Shown: one piece after another, positions 13,301 through 25,696 of the stretch
Numbering within the stretch: the first letter of the stretch is position 1
Layout: every line of letters starts with the position of its first letter
Source of the DNA: Rhizoctonia solani
Lineage: Eukaryota > Basidiomycota > Agaricomycetes > Cantharellales > Ceratobasidiaceae
Direction of reading: 5' to 3'
Assembly: GCF_016906535.1 (NCBI RefSeq)
Contig: NC_057381.1
Span: 744,001-808,000, forward strand
Length of the DNA stretch: 64,000 nt
Translations under genes and position numbers: made by a program
Notes under the pieces: model-generated
The model's input: the letters and a program-made list of their open reading frames with translations, nothing else
Told to the model about the DNA's origin: nothing
Database searches by the model: none

Positions 13301-16115
13301 AATCTCGCTTCATTTTTTTGTGTGCAAGGTTAGAAGAGATTACTGCGCCGTCAACGTATTCGCTATCTCTTGGCCGGCCACCCGGTATCTTCTTGATCTT
13401 AACGAAGTGCCGAACATCCATATCGACATTGGCCCCACCCGAAGTCGCTATTACGGGTAAATATGCGGCCGCAAATCATAGATAGGGATAAACAAAAAAG
13501 GATGCCAAGGGGTAGATGATCATCCCAAAGAAATTACAATTGTCGCATAGGAGTATATCGCCAGGCCGGCCCAGATATATATCCACAAATTTATTGCAAA
13601 CAAGCAGATAGGGGCCAATGCGTGAACCAAGATTCGCAGAGAGTGAAACGTGTTGTCAAACACGGTGGGGAATAGGGGGATATCGTAAGTGCGAAGACGA
13701 ATTAATGCCGTATGCGCGATTGCGAGGCACCCGAAGACAACCCAGATCAGTGAATGATAGATCGGAGTGGAATTCAAGAATGATCAAAGCATAGAAGCAC
13801 CGTGTAATCGAGGATAAGCCAAAATGACAGGTGTGCGGGTGAGTAAAAATTGAGGTGTAACCAGCCCGCAAATTCAATCGAAGATAAAATGAACAAACTC
13901 GTAGACACTACGCGGCATAAGAGGACTTACAAGCTACATTCAATCTCGATGCCAGCTTGAGGGAAAGCCGTAGGAGTGTATCCTCCCACTCAGACGTCGC
14001 GCCTTTCTCTGGTATACTTGACTTCCCGCCCTTCTGGCCTGCATTTTCATTTGCTTCTTCATTATTAGCCCCACTGTGCGTAAAAGTGCCCTCCTTCGGT
14101 TGGTTAATTTGTGCTCGGGACAAGAGTTGCCTGATCATGATACGTAAATGAAACATTGAAACCGCGTTAAGCTCGGCTGCATAACTGTAGGAACAGCATG
14201 TTAGTCAAGCCACAAAGCGAAGTTATGGAGTCGAGGCAGGGGATCGAATTTGACCGTTGCACAATGGCGCAGATGTGAATAATCAACATAGCTTACGCGC
14301 TGCTCTCCCTCCTAGTCCTCCAACCCAGGTCTCCTTCGGCACTGATAGGGCTGAACTCTCCTAACCGGCTATGCACGCGGCTCCTAAGATATGGAGTTCG
14401 ATCCCCAGCGTGCGAACTATGGAATGAGTCCATCCTTCCTCCAGTAAACGATTCAAGTCGATTCCCAAAGGAATTGAGTCTCAAGCGATCACCAGAGCCC
14501 AGTCGGGGCCTCTCTCTTCCAAATGCAGAGGCTGAATCCCTTCTCGGTCCTATCCCAGGAATAGGCACAAGGCCGGCGGGGGTTTCGGGCGACGATGCAG
14601 ATGCAGGGAAAAGAATAGATGATTCGGTATTGGGCGTAGATGTATTGGTTGGAGCAGTTTGGTTCAGCGCAGACAGGCCTGGTGTGGATGCCGCTGCATT
14701 AGGGATAATGGCGGCCGTTTGATCCATGACAGCAGCCCCGGTTTCGAGCTGAAGCGCTCCTGGTGAGTCAACAACGCCAGAGGTTGGGCCCGGAAAGGCA
14801 AAGGCCTTCCCTCCCTTTCCTTCTCCAACTGCGACGTTCCTTCTAGCTCCGTTGCTACTATTTCGGCTCGTCCTTTCAAGATACAACTCCATCTCCTTTT
14901 CCCCCATTCCCTCTTCTCCCACTTCTAGTTCATCGTCATTGGCTCCACGACGAAAAGGCGCTGGTGCTGGTGCAGGTTCGGGACTGAACAATATTTCTGT
15001 TGGTGTTTGGGGACGTGAGTCATCGGAATCATGTGCTCTATATTGTAGCCGATGGCGCAAGGATAAATCCCCTCTGGAAAAGAGAGGGAAGGGCTCATCC
15101 GTTCGGCGAGGTCCAGTTGCAGAGAACGGTGATGGAGGTTGATAGGATTGCGAAAGCGACATGGAGCGTTGATGATAATGAAACGGGTGATACACAGGAG
15201 CAGACGTAGCAGCGGAAGTGACACTACGCCTATCGTCGTCATCGTCCAGACCTTCATCCTCGAGAACTTGCAGGCAAAGATTGCAAACACGAATCATGCC
15301 TTCTTGCCCAAAACGGGTTGACGAAATGATATTGGCAGCACATCTAGAACAGAATATTTGACCTTTTAAGGAATCCAATCAGTAATAAGCCTCGATATAG
15401 TCTTATATTTAATGCCCACCACAAACCCGACAGTGATGTTTACGTCGCCAAGTTGTGAATACGCTCTTGCAGTCGTAACATTCCTTGCAGTGTTCATCAT
15501 CCATCCAGTAGTCTCTAGAAAGACCTGAGTAACATGGTCAATTCCCACCTGTATAGAAACTTGCCACTACCACTTACCTTCTCCACGTATCCGTCTGATG
15601 ACTTTGCTTATGGATGCTCCTCTCTTTGTGCTCGCCACTGTCCTTACACTTCTGGCATCGTCTGGAATCGCAAACCCTGGGATCGAGGTGCCATATAATC
15701 CCTCAACTCCTTCGTATGTTTGGGGGGCGATAGACGCTCCTTCGGCGATGTATCGCGGTTGCTCGACTGCGATTGGTGCAAAAGATACGAGCGGTGGAGC
15801 TGGGTTCGACCCACCAGGCTTTAAACTCTTTGTTGCGGGCTTGAGGGATGGTGCGCGTACAGGTGATGGAGGATTGGTTGGTGATGTGACTTTGTTCACC
15901 GCTTTATTTGCAGGTTTATTCGTATTCTCGCCAGTGGTAGGAACAGTTACCGAAGGTGTCGGCACGCTAGTGGTAGTGGCACCCGATGGTCCAGTAGCGA
16001 CAAATGTGTTCTTCATCTTGGAAAAGATAGAAGTGACCAAAGCATAGCCACCCTGTCCTCCGAGATCATCGTCTTCGAATGGATTGTGAGTAGTAAGAGT
16101 GACAGGCGAGTCCAT
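7395..16115 (-). CDS. FAB1: 1-phosphatidylinositol-3-phosphate 5-kinase (Fab1/PIKfyve)
   Basis: Very large multi-exon gene, roughly 2,300 residues. In order: disordered N-terminus ([17 protein letters not shown]), FYVE zinc finger split by an intron ([13 protein letters not shown], then [11 protein letters not shown], then [13 protein letters not shown]), a DEP-free linker, the Cpn60/TCP-1 chaperonin-like domain starting [13 protein letters not shown] at about 13420, the Fab1 cysteine-rich region, a long disordered linker, and the C-terminal PIP kinase domain ([63 protein letters not shown]). The last intron (50 nt) restores the conserved C-terminal PDRW and moves the stop from 7462 to 7395. 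The enzyme makes PI(3,5)P2 on endosomes and vacuoles and controls vacuole size. Three apparent single-base deletions (near 11260, 10368 and 10270) break the reading frame. One intron (13448-13930) is unusually long at 483 nt. Confidence 0.97.
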
Positions 16116-19100
16116 CGTTGCTCGTATCGAGCACCTCGCGAGGAGGTGGTGGTCCTCGGATTGTGGAGTGGTGGCGACAAACAAATGACAAAGGTGATCG
16201 GAGACCCTGATTTGATGTAATAAAATATCTTCGTCATTGTTTCATGTCACTTGTCATTCTTCCATAGCCACATACTTCTTCAACAAACTATCTCGTGATA
16301 TTTCGGCGAGGAAGCCGATATGTCTCACTAGAATGGTGCGCATTTGCGCCTATAGAAAATAGCTATGACATATGCCGAGAATTTCCACTGGCTCCTACGA
16401 GTCCAGGAACCCTCGCTGAACGACGTAAAAGGGGGCGCTAGGTGATAGACTTTGGCCTTGCACCATACACGTGCGAGGTGCCCTTGCATACATCGGCACG
16501 GTCTTCCGGGAGATCTGTACATCGGTGAAGTAATGTGAGCCAGTTTTACATGCGGGCTCATAGGCATCCAGTCAATGTTTGCCACAGTGGCTTCGTTTGA
16601 CCTCTCATGTAGGCTTTATGAATATCTTACTTACAGAAATGGAAATATTGGGTTCGATATGCTCTTCATCACGTGACTGTAAATCACTTAGTGCTACATG
16701 TATGCTTGCTCGACCCTTGATCATGATATGAGTCATCGAGGAAGACCTTGAACGGCTCTATAGCTGGTTACTCGTTCTGATGCCATGATTCTGGTCACAT
16801 TCAAGACGCACCCCCGAGATGGTTGTGGGCCAGGCATGCGGCCTTATCAGTACCTTAAATCCGGTAACTGGTACATTCTGTGCCCACAAACCTGGCATGG
16901 TAAACTCGAGGAAATTTGACGGAAGGTTAGCCCGGTAATATTGAAACTCCTACGTGATCTGCACCGGGTTTTCAGAGGAAACAATCCAGGGAAGTACTGT
17001 TTTCGCTCTCCAAAAAACACAATTGAATGCTAATGGCATGTTGGAACACCAGGTCTCAGAGATCCTGCACTCAATGAAACATTATCATGTACGATCATCC
17101 TATTCAATATTGAACGATAGGGGAAGACGATTCATAGCACATTAATATTACAATTGTTCGGGCGGAAAACCAAATTTAAACCCAGCTAGGTAGCCTGCTT
17201 GACACTCGAGCGATACCAAGTTTGCTACGTCTAGGCATCTGATAGTCGATGATCGACAGGAAGCAAGACATCGCAACAATCAATATCACACTCAAAAGCG
17301 AAAGCGTGTGAGGAGCAATCGGTACTCGGCAAGGCAATGAATGCAAGCCGGGAAGGCACAACGCGAAGCTTGCTTCTGTAGAGCTAAACCCCTTTCCTTT
17401 AGAACCACCAGTATCACAAGGTTGCTGTAGTATTAATAGTAGTAGTTAATCTATTGATGCTCTAGGAAATCCATCGGAAGGTATGCGTATATGTGAGCTA
17501 ACCCTAGCACTAAAACACAGAGGTACGTTTTACAGAGAATCAGGTGGCCTTGCCAGTTCGGAACGACAAAAAAGATCTAGCGGTTGGACATACGCATTGT
17601 GCATTAATTTTTTTCACACCAAGAGTTTCCCCTTACATTTACCCCGCATTTAACCTAGTGACACGATGTAACACTCCCTGGTACACACATGTACAGTGTA
17701 CACTATAACAATCGGCACCACCCCTGGGATACCATGAACTTGTGTGTGCTAAGTACACCACACAAAGTTGGGAGCATCGACTGGTGGAGAATATGCATCA
17801 CTCAATCAAGGCTCTCCCCGTGCTTCTTGTGCGCACTTGATCTGATTCTGATTCCACAGCAAGCAGCCTAGCACCTGCAGCCCTCAGGTAAGCAGTGTTC
17901 CCTGGCCGAGTGTTCCATCATGTCCTCTGTTGTGCTAACCGCAATGGGTATTTGACGGGGGTTGTCATCGCATTATAGGCCACTGGTTGGAGTTGTTAGC
18001 CTGTTGGAAGCTCAACTAGCAGCCTTCGGTAGGGTACGCGTATGGCGGAAACGCGTGGGTGAAGGGTCGTAATCTAGTGCATGAAGTATAGCGGAGATAC
18101 AATGGTACACCGGTTCATTGGTCATTGAAACCCCAACACTACGCTGGTATCCTACCCTCGATCGTACTGTGTTATCGTACCTGGAGATTCTCAATTGTAT
18201 TCCCACCAGCTGGGGAATTTTTTTTATCTTCACATAAACCAACGTTTCCTTAAGACGCTCCATGAATAAAGATCGGCACATTCACCGAGTCGACAGACAT
18301 ATGGACGGAAAATACGGCGGAAACCGCCACGACGAGAGGGCATCGTATCTGAATATAGTATACGTACATCAAGGTGTCAGTATGTCACCGGTTTACTGCG
18401 GTACCGGACCTCAACGGACTGCCGAGAAGTGTTATTTTTAATTTTAAACAGGAAACCCGACATCCACCCTGAGTAAACCCACTCCGCCATCGGCCGGTCG
18501 GCTATTTACTCTAGACTGGCTTTGCGTCGATTGATCTTTGGTGCCACCCTGCCGATGATAGTCCCTACGTCATTATGGTATGGTTAATTCGCCTAAAAGC
18601 AGCATCTCTGTGGATGCGAACTAGTGAGACTGTTGGTAATATTGCTACACACGAGCTGCCGGTGAGCCAACCTAAGGAACATCCAACTGATGCAGAAACA
18701 CATTGCTCTTCCCGTTAAAGTAGGCTGATAAAAATGCCTAGCTTCTCGTGCATGCTTTTTGCACTGCATAGAAAGATTTAGCATTATTGTAAAAAAAAAA
18801 ACACAGAATAGTATATCACACGAGTGGGGGTGAGAGACGATGAACATGTATATTTGCGTCTCAACGTCTTCGGATTATTGATCACTGGGATCTGGGCTTT
18901 GAGGGTATGAGAGACGATCATTTGATAAGCAAAGCTAATTATGTATAAATTTGTAGCTGACCATGTCCGGCAGTTTTCACCGGCTGTATGCGTCAACAGA
19001 GGTATCGTTGAGTTGCAAGAGTCCATGCCACGTTTACCATATCTCAGATCTTACTCACTGTGGTGTGTAACCAAACAAATCACCCCGTGATTGAACTTGA

Positions 19101-21590
19101 TCATAATACATCCTAAAACTATATGCGTACCAATTGAAATGTAGGGATAGAGCGGGTACTCTAAAGCCTTATGCTGTGTTCAGGTTACGCTTAGCCTGTT
19201 AAAAAAATTTCAATGCGGGATGGTTCCCCAAAATTCACCCAGGCGACGGCCCTAATCTTGCTTTCGAACTAAAGAATTTCCCAAACATTCTCATGCCAAA
19301 CGACTCAGCCGATGCTCTCCTATTCAAAGTGGAATCGGAACTGAACGAAGTCCGGTCTTAGAACATAGCTTGAAATCAAAGGGATCAGCAAAATATTGTG
19401 GTAAACTCAAGTCAAAGACACCTGATGGGCTTCGAATGTGTGCGCTACATACTTCTGCATCACGTAATAAATATTGAAGAATTCACAAGATTCAGTGTGC
19501 CTGAGGCACGCCTGGTTTCCCAAGGTCTTTGTCAGAATCGCAGGAAATGATGGTATGTGTCGGCAGAACACATCCATATGGACAAAATCGCTTAGCGATT
19601 GAGGTAAAACTTACGTGGGCTCTAACAGGATCATTATCCCTGGGACGCACAGACAGGGTGCAAATATAGAAATCAAGACCTAGGCCAAGTCAATCATTGT
19701 AAATAAAGCTATGAAATTCAACCCCAGTGTTCTGCCGATCCAAACAAAGCCCGCCTCTGGTGATCTCGTGACCTATGCCAAACAGACAAATAATAAAACG
19801 ACGCATACAGGGCACATTTTAGTCTGAATTGCGGGAAGAGTAAGTTGATCGTGAGACGAGCGTGGTTCTTATCAACCACGCCATTTCGTCGCGAGAACAA
19901 AGCCGGCCAAATTCTTATTTCATACTTAGTGCCTCCACGCAGCAGCCCCAAGTGGCACTTGTAGTGTGCCGGCTCGCATAGCTGCACCAGCAGCGGTGGT
20001 TTCTGGCCGTGATGTAACCTATCCCTTTTTGACACGCCTCCACACAATGAGCTTCGAAATTCGGATCTCGCGCATACATTGTGATCGAATGGTTCTAGTA
20101 AACTCACAATCACCTCAGCAATGATATCAGTAGGCGCGCGCAAAAGCCGCAGGCGATCCTCAATCTATAGTGTATTGTTAAGATATCGTTGTACGAGTGA
20201 GATTGGAAACACTATATTATAATGGTACGATAATTCATGCGACCAACGCGGCTGTGTGGCAGAGGCGAGATTTCACCTCTTTACTAGAGAACTTAGCAGC
20301 AACGTTGCTCTCTTGGGGCGCAGCTTCTTCTATTCCGTAAAGTATCTTCTGTTCCTCCAATAAACTTGATACTTTCATGATAACGCCCTAGTTGCCGCTT
20401 GATAAGATATGCGAGTTTGCGTATCGAAATTAGGTCAGTGTGACGACAGTGAACACATTCCTACTGTTGCAACCGCTTCTCTTACGCCCAATCCTGCGTC
20501 AGGATGGATTATACGACTCGAAAATGAGACATGGGCAGAATGGCGGCATTCATATGCGCATTTGAAAAAAGAGCATTATAGAAAATGACCACACTCAGGG
20601 AAAGCCTGGCGACCCCCTGCGATCATTACAATAGTTAAACCCACATGCGGCATGATGTCACCAAGTTGTATAGAGTTGTACAACACACAATTCATTTGTT
20701 TTTTCAATTCCGCCACTAAGTCTCCATTGCGGCAAAACAAAGATGAGATAGCGTTGCGAGATTTCTGGGGTTGGTATAACGTGAGAAGTAGTCGACGACG
20801 GTAAGTTGGCCACATTTGATTCATCGGCTGGACTTTCATACTTATTGTACGGAGAGACTTTGCTCAGATAGCATACTTGACACGCAGCAAAGTTGTTCAG
20901 GAGTGTACTAATATATGATTTATTATCAGGTGTATTTGCATACGTGGAAGTTTGTCCGAATTTCACCAAATAAGCGTTGCCTCCTATGTAAAATTCCATG
21001 AGAATTGCCACACGAAAATTTCGACGAAGGCGTTGGGGCACTGAGTTACGGTAAATGTTTGCAATATTGACACAAAGGGGTCGTTGTCTCTCCGACAGTC
21101 AGATCTCACTGGTACGGATATATGCAGATCCCATCGATAGGTCGTGTTGAGGGAGGCTATCCGCAGATATAGGTTTAAGTACAGGCTTTGGTTCAGAGTC
21201 TGAGAATTGCGAGGCTTATGGAATATGGAAATAGCACTCATGCACGTCGTACGCAAGGTTGATTACATGGGCTAACAGTGAGCGGGATGTGTTTGGGTAC
21301 CCTTACGGGCGCTTGTGCAAAGTTTAAGGTCTCGGCCTTCGGCCCGATCGATGGGAGGAAGCACGTGGCGCGACAGGTTAGACAGAGCCTGTCAGAACTA
21401 GATCGAGATATTAAGCCTTCCTTAAGTGCCTTGTTCTCGTCGTTTGTTAGAGAGGGGTGGTATATGTTGGGCGTCGGATGGTGATGAGAAGTTGTGGTTC
21501 TGAAAGTGATGAACATGCGGTATGAAGTAACCGTGCTCTGCGCAATCCCAGAGGACTGGACCACCGCCCACAGGCACATGATCGCCACCA
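16116..21590. other. Gene-poor stretch of about 5.5 kb
   Basis: Only short open stretches are present, with no splice-consistent gene, no terminal repeats and no transposase or polymerase motifs. A weak F-box-like relic at 19718-20160 is listed separately. A poly-A run lies near 18791. The first few hundred bases must contain the FAB1 promoter. Confidence 0.55.
19718..20160 (-). pseudogene. Possible F-box-like gene relic
   Basis: A 141-codon minus-strand opening contains LRLLRAPTDIIAEVIVSLLE, which has the spacing of the first helix of a basidiomycete F-box (L-P-x-D/E-I-I-x-E-I), followed by CGGVSKRD..H and PPLLVQL, loosely like CxxVSKxWxxxxxPLLY. The rest carries no recognisable repeats and no downstream exons were found. 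It could be a decayed F-box paralogue or chance. The call is an inference from pattern only. Confidence 0.22.
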
Positions 21591-22019
21591 ATCACAGGTG
21601 GTCAGCTCCCAATTGAAATCCGTGTTTTCCGGGAGTCTCACCTCCTCTTACCCCAACACTCTCTGCTCAACTACATCAAGCGACGAGGAGACGTGGCCGT
21701 GCGAATATTGCCCTATTGCTTGCGTTACTTTCGCAGTTGAACTGTCAGGGCGACATCCTTTCCCACTTATCTTCCGCCCATCGACCACCTTGCCTGGACT
21801 TGTTGTGGGCTTGGTCACGCTCAAGACAGCTATCGATACAATCTACACGATCTGTGGTATTCTTTCCTCTATCAGTGTTTCGGATTGCTTCTTGTCCTCA
21901 AACACTATCGCGGCCTTATAATAGTAATTGCATTCTTGGGCTCTTATAGCTGTATAACAGATAATGAGGTTTGTTGGTTTATTTGAACTTTGTTATAGAA
22001 GCTGACAGGGGAGTTATGT

Positions 22020-25000
22020 AGTGGTTGCACTTCAACGTCGCCGCGCTCCTATCGACGAACAAGCATCCGAATCCCAGTATCTCGTCACCAGCACCGCCAT
22101 CCTTCACCGCCACCACCAGTACCTCCTCCGAGGGCAACTCGCGTAACCTCGCGTGGTGTGAGGTCCAAGCAACACAAACTAGAGTCCCCCGAGGCAGGAA
22201 ACTATATTCTGACTCGCTCAACATTTGACCACGGTCCCGAGATCAGATCTGAGATATGGCAGCCAGATCGGGAAGAGGAATATATTGCACTTTATGGTCA
22301 GCGATATCACGAGCAAGTACCACGTAGGCCACGTGCTCGCACGATTGCGACTGCTCAAGAGGTTGATATCCGTTCCGGCCGGGCACGAGTGCGCTCAGGA
22401 TCTCTTTCTTCATCTCCCCTTGACCATCCGCAATTACGCCAAACATGCCCTGCGATCACAGCTGCAGCCAGGTCTGAGCTTCCCACAACCACACGAAAGC
22501 GACGCCCCTCAAGAAAGCACTCGATGCACGGCAGGCCTGCTAGTCTTGTTCGCCGGGACTCAGGTTACGAATCAGACGATGCTGATGGTGATACGAGCAA
22601 CGAGGGTGAGCGTGTGTTTCAGTTTCAGTTTTCATTTCTTTTTGCTGTCGCTTGGTTTGGGCACAACCTGCGACTAGCATGTATCGGTTTTTGGGATTTA
22701 CATCGATCTGGCCCTGGAGGGTGCCAAGTACTACCAGCGTTTGTTCGAAGTCTCCGCATTGTCCTGGAACTTTATTATACAATTATCTGTATGGTGGGCT
22801 ACCTTGCGATCATTCGATTATCGGTCGCTACGGTCAGACGAACCGGGTCGATCCTCCAAGCGACAACACCTTACGTGGCCGACACCCTAACGCCTTGCTC
22901 GGATATATTAAGAAATCCGGTATGAGCCCCCGTGATTCCGACAATGGCCTTCTTGTCCAAGCAGATCAAGGGCTTGGCGTAATTACTTAGGAGAGTTTGC
23001 CCTCGGTAGCAAGAGACAAAATCTTATGCTACGATTGGGATGACTCAGCCGAGGTGCGATCGAACCGCATACATCGTTCCAAATATCGACTAGTGCAGCT
23101 ATACGTTGGAACCATCGGGAGTAATGTTGATCGGCGATGTGATTGTCATTTGGGGTGTGCTGGGATTATTCTCTAGCAGGTGCTTTACATCGCCTGACTG
23201 GGGCCTCGGGTGGTGTGGTGTGGTGTGGTTTGGGGCTGGGTTCGATTGCTTCCTCCTGGAGCTCGGTTGGATGTCCCTGATTCCATTTCATCTTATTTCC
23301 ATCCCCTTTCGCTTGAATGCTTCCATACTACCGTGTGCTGACGCAGACCTTCTTTGCGCAGAAAATCTACAATATGGCTGTGGGCGTGATCTTGATTCGT
23401 TTACACGAATGCCCAGGTCGCCAGGTTCTTTGCCAAACGTATGCGCACGAAAAGCTCCATTCGGCCGCTCAGCCGGCTATTCATTATCTGGCCTAGACAC
23501 CCACCATTCACTACCGAGACCGGCCAGCCCATCGAACGAGTCTTCCGCTTCGACAGACGATGACAACACACCGGCAAATGTCGATCCGCATGCACTAGAA
23601 TACTACCTGGGGAATGATGACACATGGCGGGAGACCGAAATACTTTCCCAGTCCTCGGAGGACGGCGGACTGAGTGATGATGATGAAATAGCCACTCGGT
23701 ATTCTAGCGGCATGCACCACCCGGACGCGCAGACGCTTACTACAAGGTACGCATATTTTGGTATAAACAAGGCTTCCCCGGACTTATGTTTCACCACCCA
23801 CCTCATCTCAAATCCCATAGCTTGTCACATTTCGACATGGGAGCACGTCCCCATACTTACTACCAATCAGAGCGTCGACAACGTCACCCTCACCGAGCAC
23901 CACGCATGCCCAAACGTTTGCCTCTCGTTCCCACCTGTTCGGGATCAAGAAAGCGAGCGTCGATGCGTGTTGCTTGGAAGATGCGATTCGGGCGTCTATT
24001 CGAGAGCGACAGTGAGGCCGGAACTGAGGTCGAGGACGAATTGGACTGGGAGGGTTACGAGAGCGCCGATGCTCGAAGAATTGTTGCATTACGGATCCAA
24101 AAGGCGGGAGGAGGCGACGGACGAAAGATCATGAGCGGAAAGGATCAATTGGCGGAACTTCTCGTCAAACAACCCATCGATCCTAGACGCCTGGCAGCTC
24201 GTGTGCCTCGCCGTAGCCGGGCCGATACTATCCGAGGGCGTGAGCGTGCTGATACAACAACCACTATTCAGCCTCTCGTGACTGACACATGCACCACGTG
24301 CGCGTCAGTACACTCTCCGTCTCTATCCACCAAGAGCGTTCCTGCTTCAGCAACCGAGTCGCCTACATCGACCAACTCTGTTTCATTGGCAACCCCAACA
24401 TCTACTCCCCCTACTTCGGTACCTAATACGCCATGCCCCACCTGTGCACAGCTTTCTCCACGCGGGGATGCCTTGCAGCTATCATTGTCTCCGTCCAGTC
24501 GTCGCAAAGCTCTTAGTCCTCGATCTCCTCCATGCAAGACTACTCCGCTTAATGCCGGAACAGACCCACTTACGGTTTTTGCGGTCACATTGGAGAAGGA
24601 AAAGCAGAGAGACTTTTCTGGTCTACTCAAACATTCCACGCCTCCCCCCGAGTCCGTATTCAGTACTGTCGGCAATGGGCTCTTGCGGAGCGTGAAGTCA
24701 TTCTTTGTCAAACTCAACAACTTTGTGGATTTTGCGGCCAATGCACCACTCCCAACAAGTGTCGATGGCACGTGCCCACTCAGTCCGGTTATGGGTACTG
24801 GCGGATCTATCTCGCGAGACATGGGTACTCGACGTCGCTCAGCTAGCGTTCCGGAACTTCATACTATTTCTCGTCCTCGATCTCAACGCCGGCGCTCTTA
24901 TCTGCGCTCTCCGACTGGCTCCAAGAACCAGCTCCCTCTCCCTGGGGCTCCCACGAGCCCTTATGGTTATCGCGTGAGACCCCAGCAAGTCTCCGCGGCT

Positions 25001-25696
25001 TTCCCCGCACTCATGAGCTCTGATGAACGCATGGGAAACGTGGCCCCCACCCCTGTCCCATCTGTAGAAAGCGTCGATTCGATTCTCTCTGCACTTGAAC
25101 TCAAGGCTATTCTTACGCGACCTGCCGAGCTCGATACCCCTATGCCTCCGGAACCCTTGCCTATCGTTCCGATTGACCTCAAGGGACCTCCTGTAAATAA
25201 CGCAGAGGTCCGACGGAGGCGTGCATCTCGTTCCCCGAGCAGGCGTCGCACTTCAGCCAAACGCTCTAGTTCCGGAAAGCCTAATTTAGAAGCGGAGAAA
25301 CCCTCGAGTCCTACCGGGACGGAGGCAAACCGAGCTGAAATGACTCGCTCGCGAGCTGTAGTAGACTCCAAGTATTGGCGCGTACTGGCCGGAGAAATGG
25401 AGCAGCGTCGTCGGGGAGGTGTCGAGGTCGCATACATGGTTCGGTGAGTTGGCACACGACTGCTATAACATAGTGCGCAATCTCATACAGCGTATTATTT
25501 CAGTTTGGCTGTCGAGGAAGGCCGCAACCTCCCTATATTCACGAGCGAGGAGCACCAGGCGGCTACCGGTGAAATTCGTTGGTGGCGTTTGGAAAGCATC
25601 CCTAGCCGGTGGCGCATTGGCGGTGTTGGAAAAGGTCCTACCAGGGTTCGCAGTAGCCTCGTGAACGAAGTTTCCGTTTTAGTGAGACCGATATAG
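22020..25696 (+). CDS. Uncharacterised Ser/Arg/Pro-rich protein
   Basis: Not recognised. The 3' half is clear: an open exon from about 23786 to 25446 and a last exon from about 25504 to the TAG at 25696, joined across gtgagt...tttcag so that VAYMVR continues into LAVEEGRNLPIFTSEEH and WWRLESIPSRW. The middle is low-complexity, rich in Ser, Arg and Pro (RRRSASVPEL, RRRRASRSPSRRRTSAKRSS), with acidic patches (ESDSEAGTEVEDELDWEGYES) and two CPTC/CTTC pairs. Further upstream an exon at about 22119-22610 reads RSKQHKLESPEAGNYILTRS and ends in RRDSGYESDDADGDTSNE. Between 22.6 and 23.7 kb three frames are open in patches, one with a hydrophobic segment (LELYYTIICMVGYLAIIRLS), so a membrane-anchored product is possible. 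The start and the 5' exons are not resolved; base deletions like those seen elsewhere may be the cause. Confidence 0.5.

Noticed and set aside
16116..21590. Transposon or provirus in the gene-poor stretch
   Set aside because: No terminal repeats, transposase, reverse transcriptase or integrase motifs could be seen on either strand.
21238..21591. 117-codon minus-strand opening with a hydrophobic start that looks like a signal peptide
   Set aside because: No conserved motif or splice support; composition is ordinary for non-coding sequence in this window.
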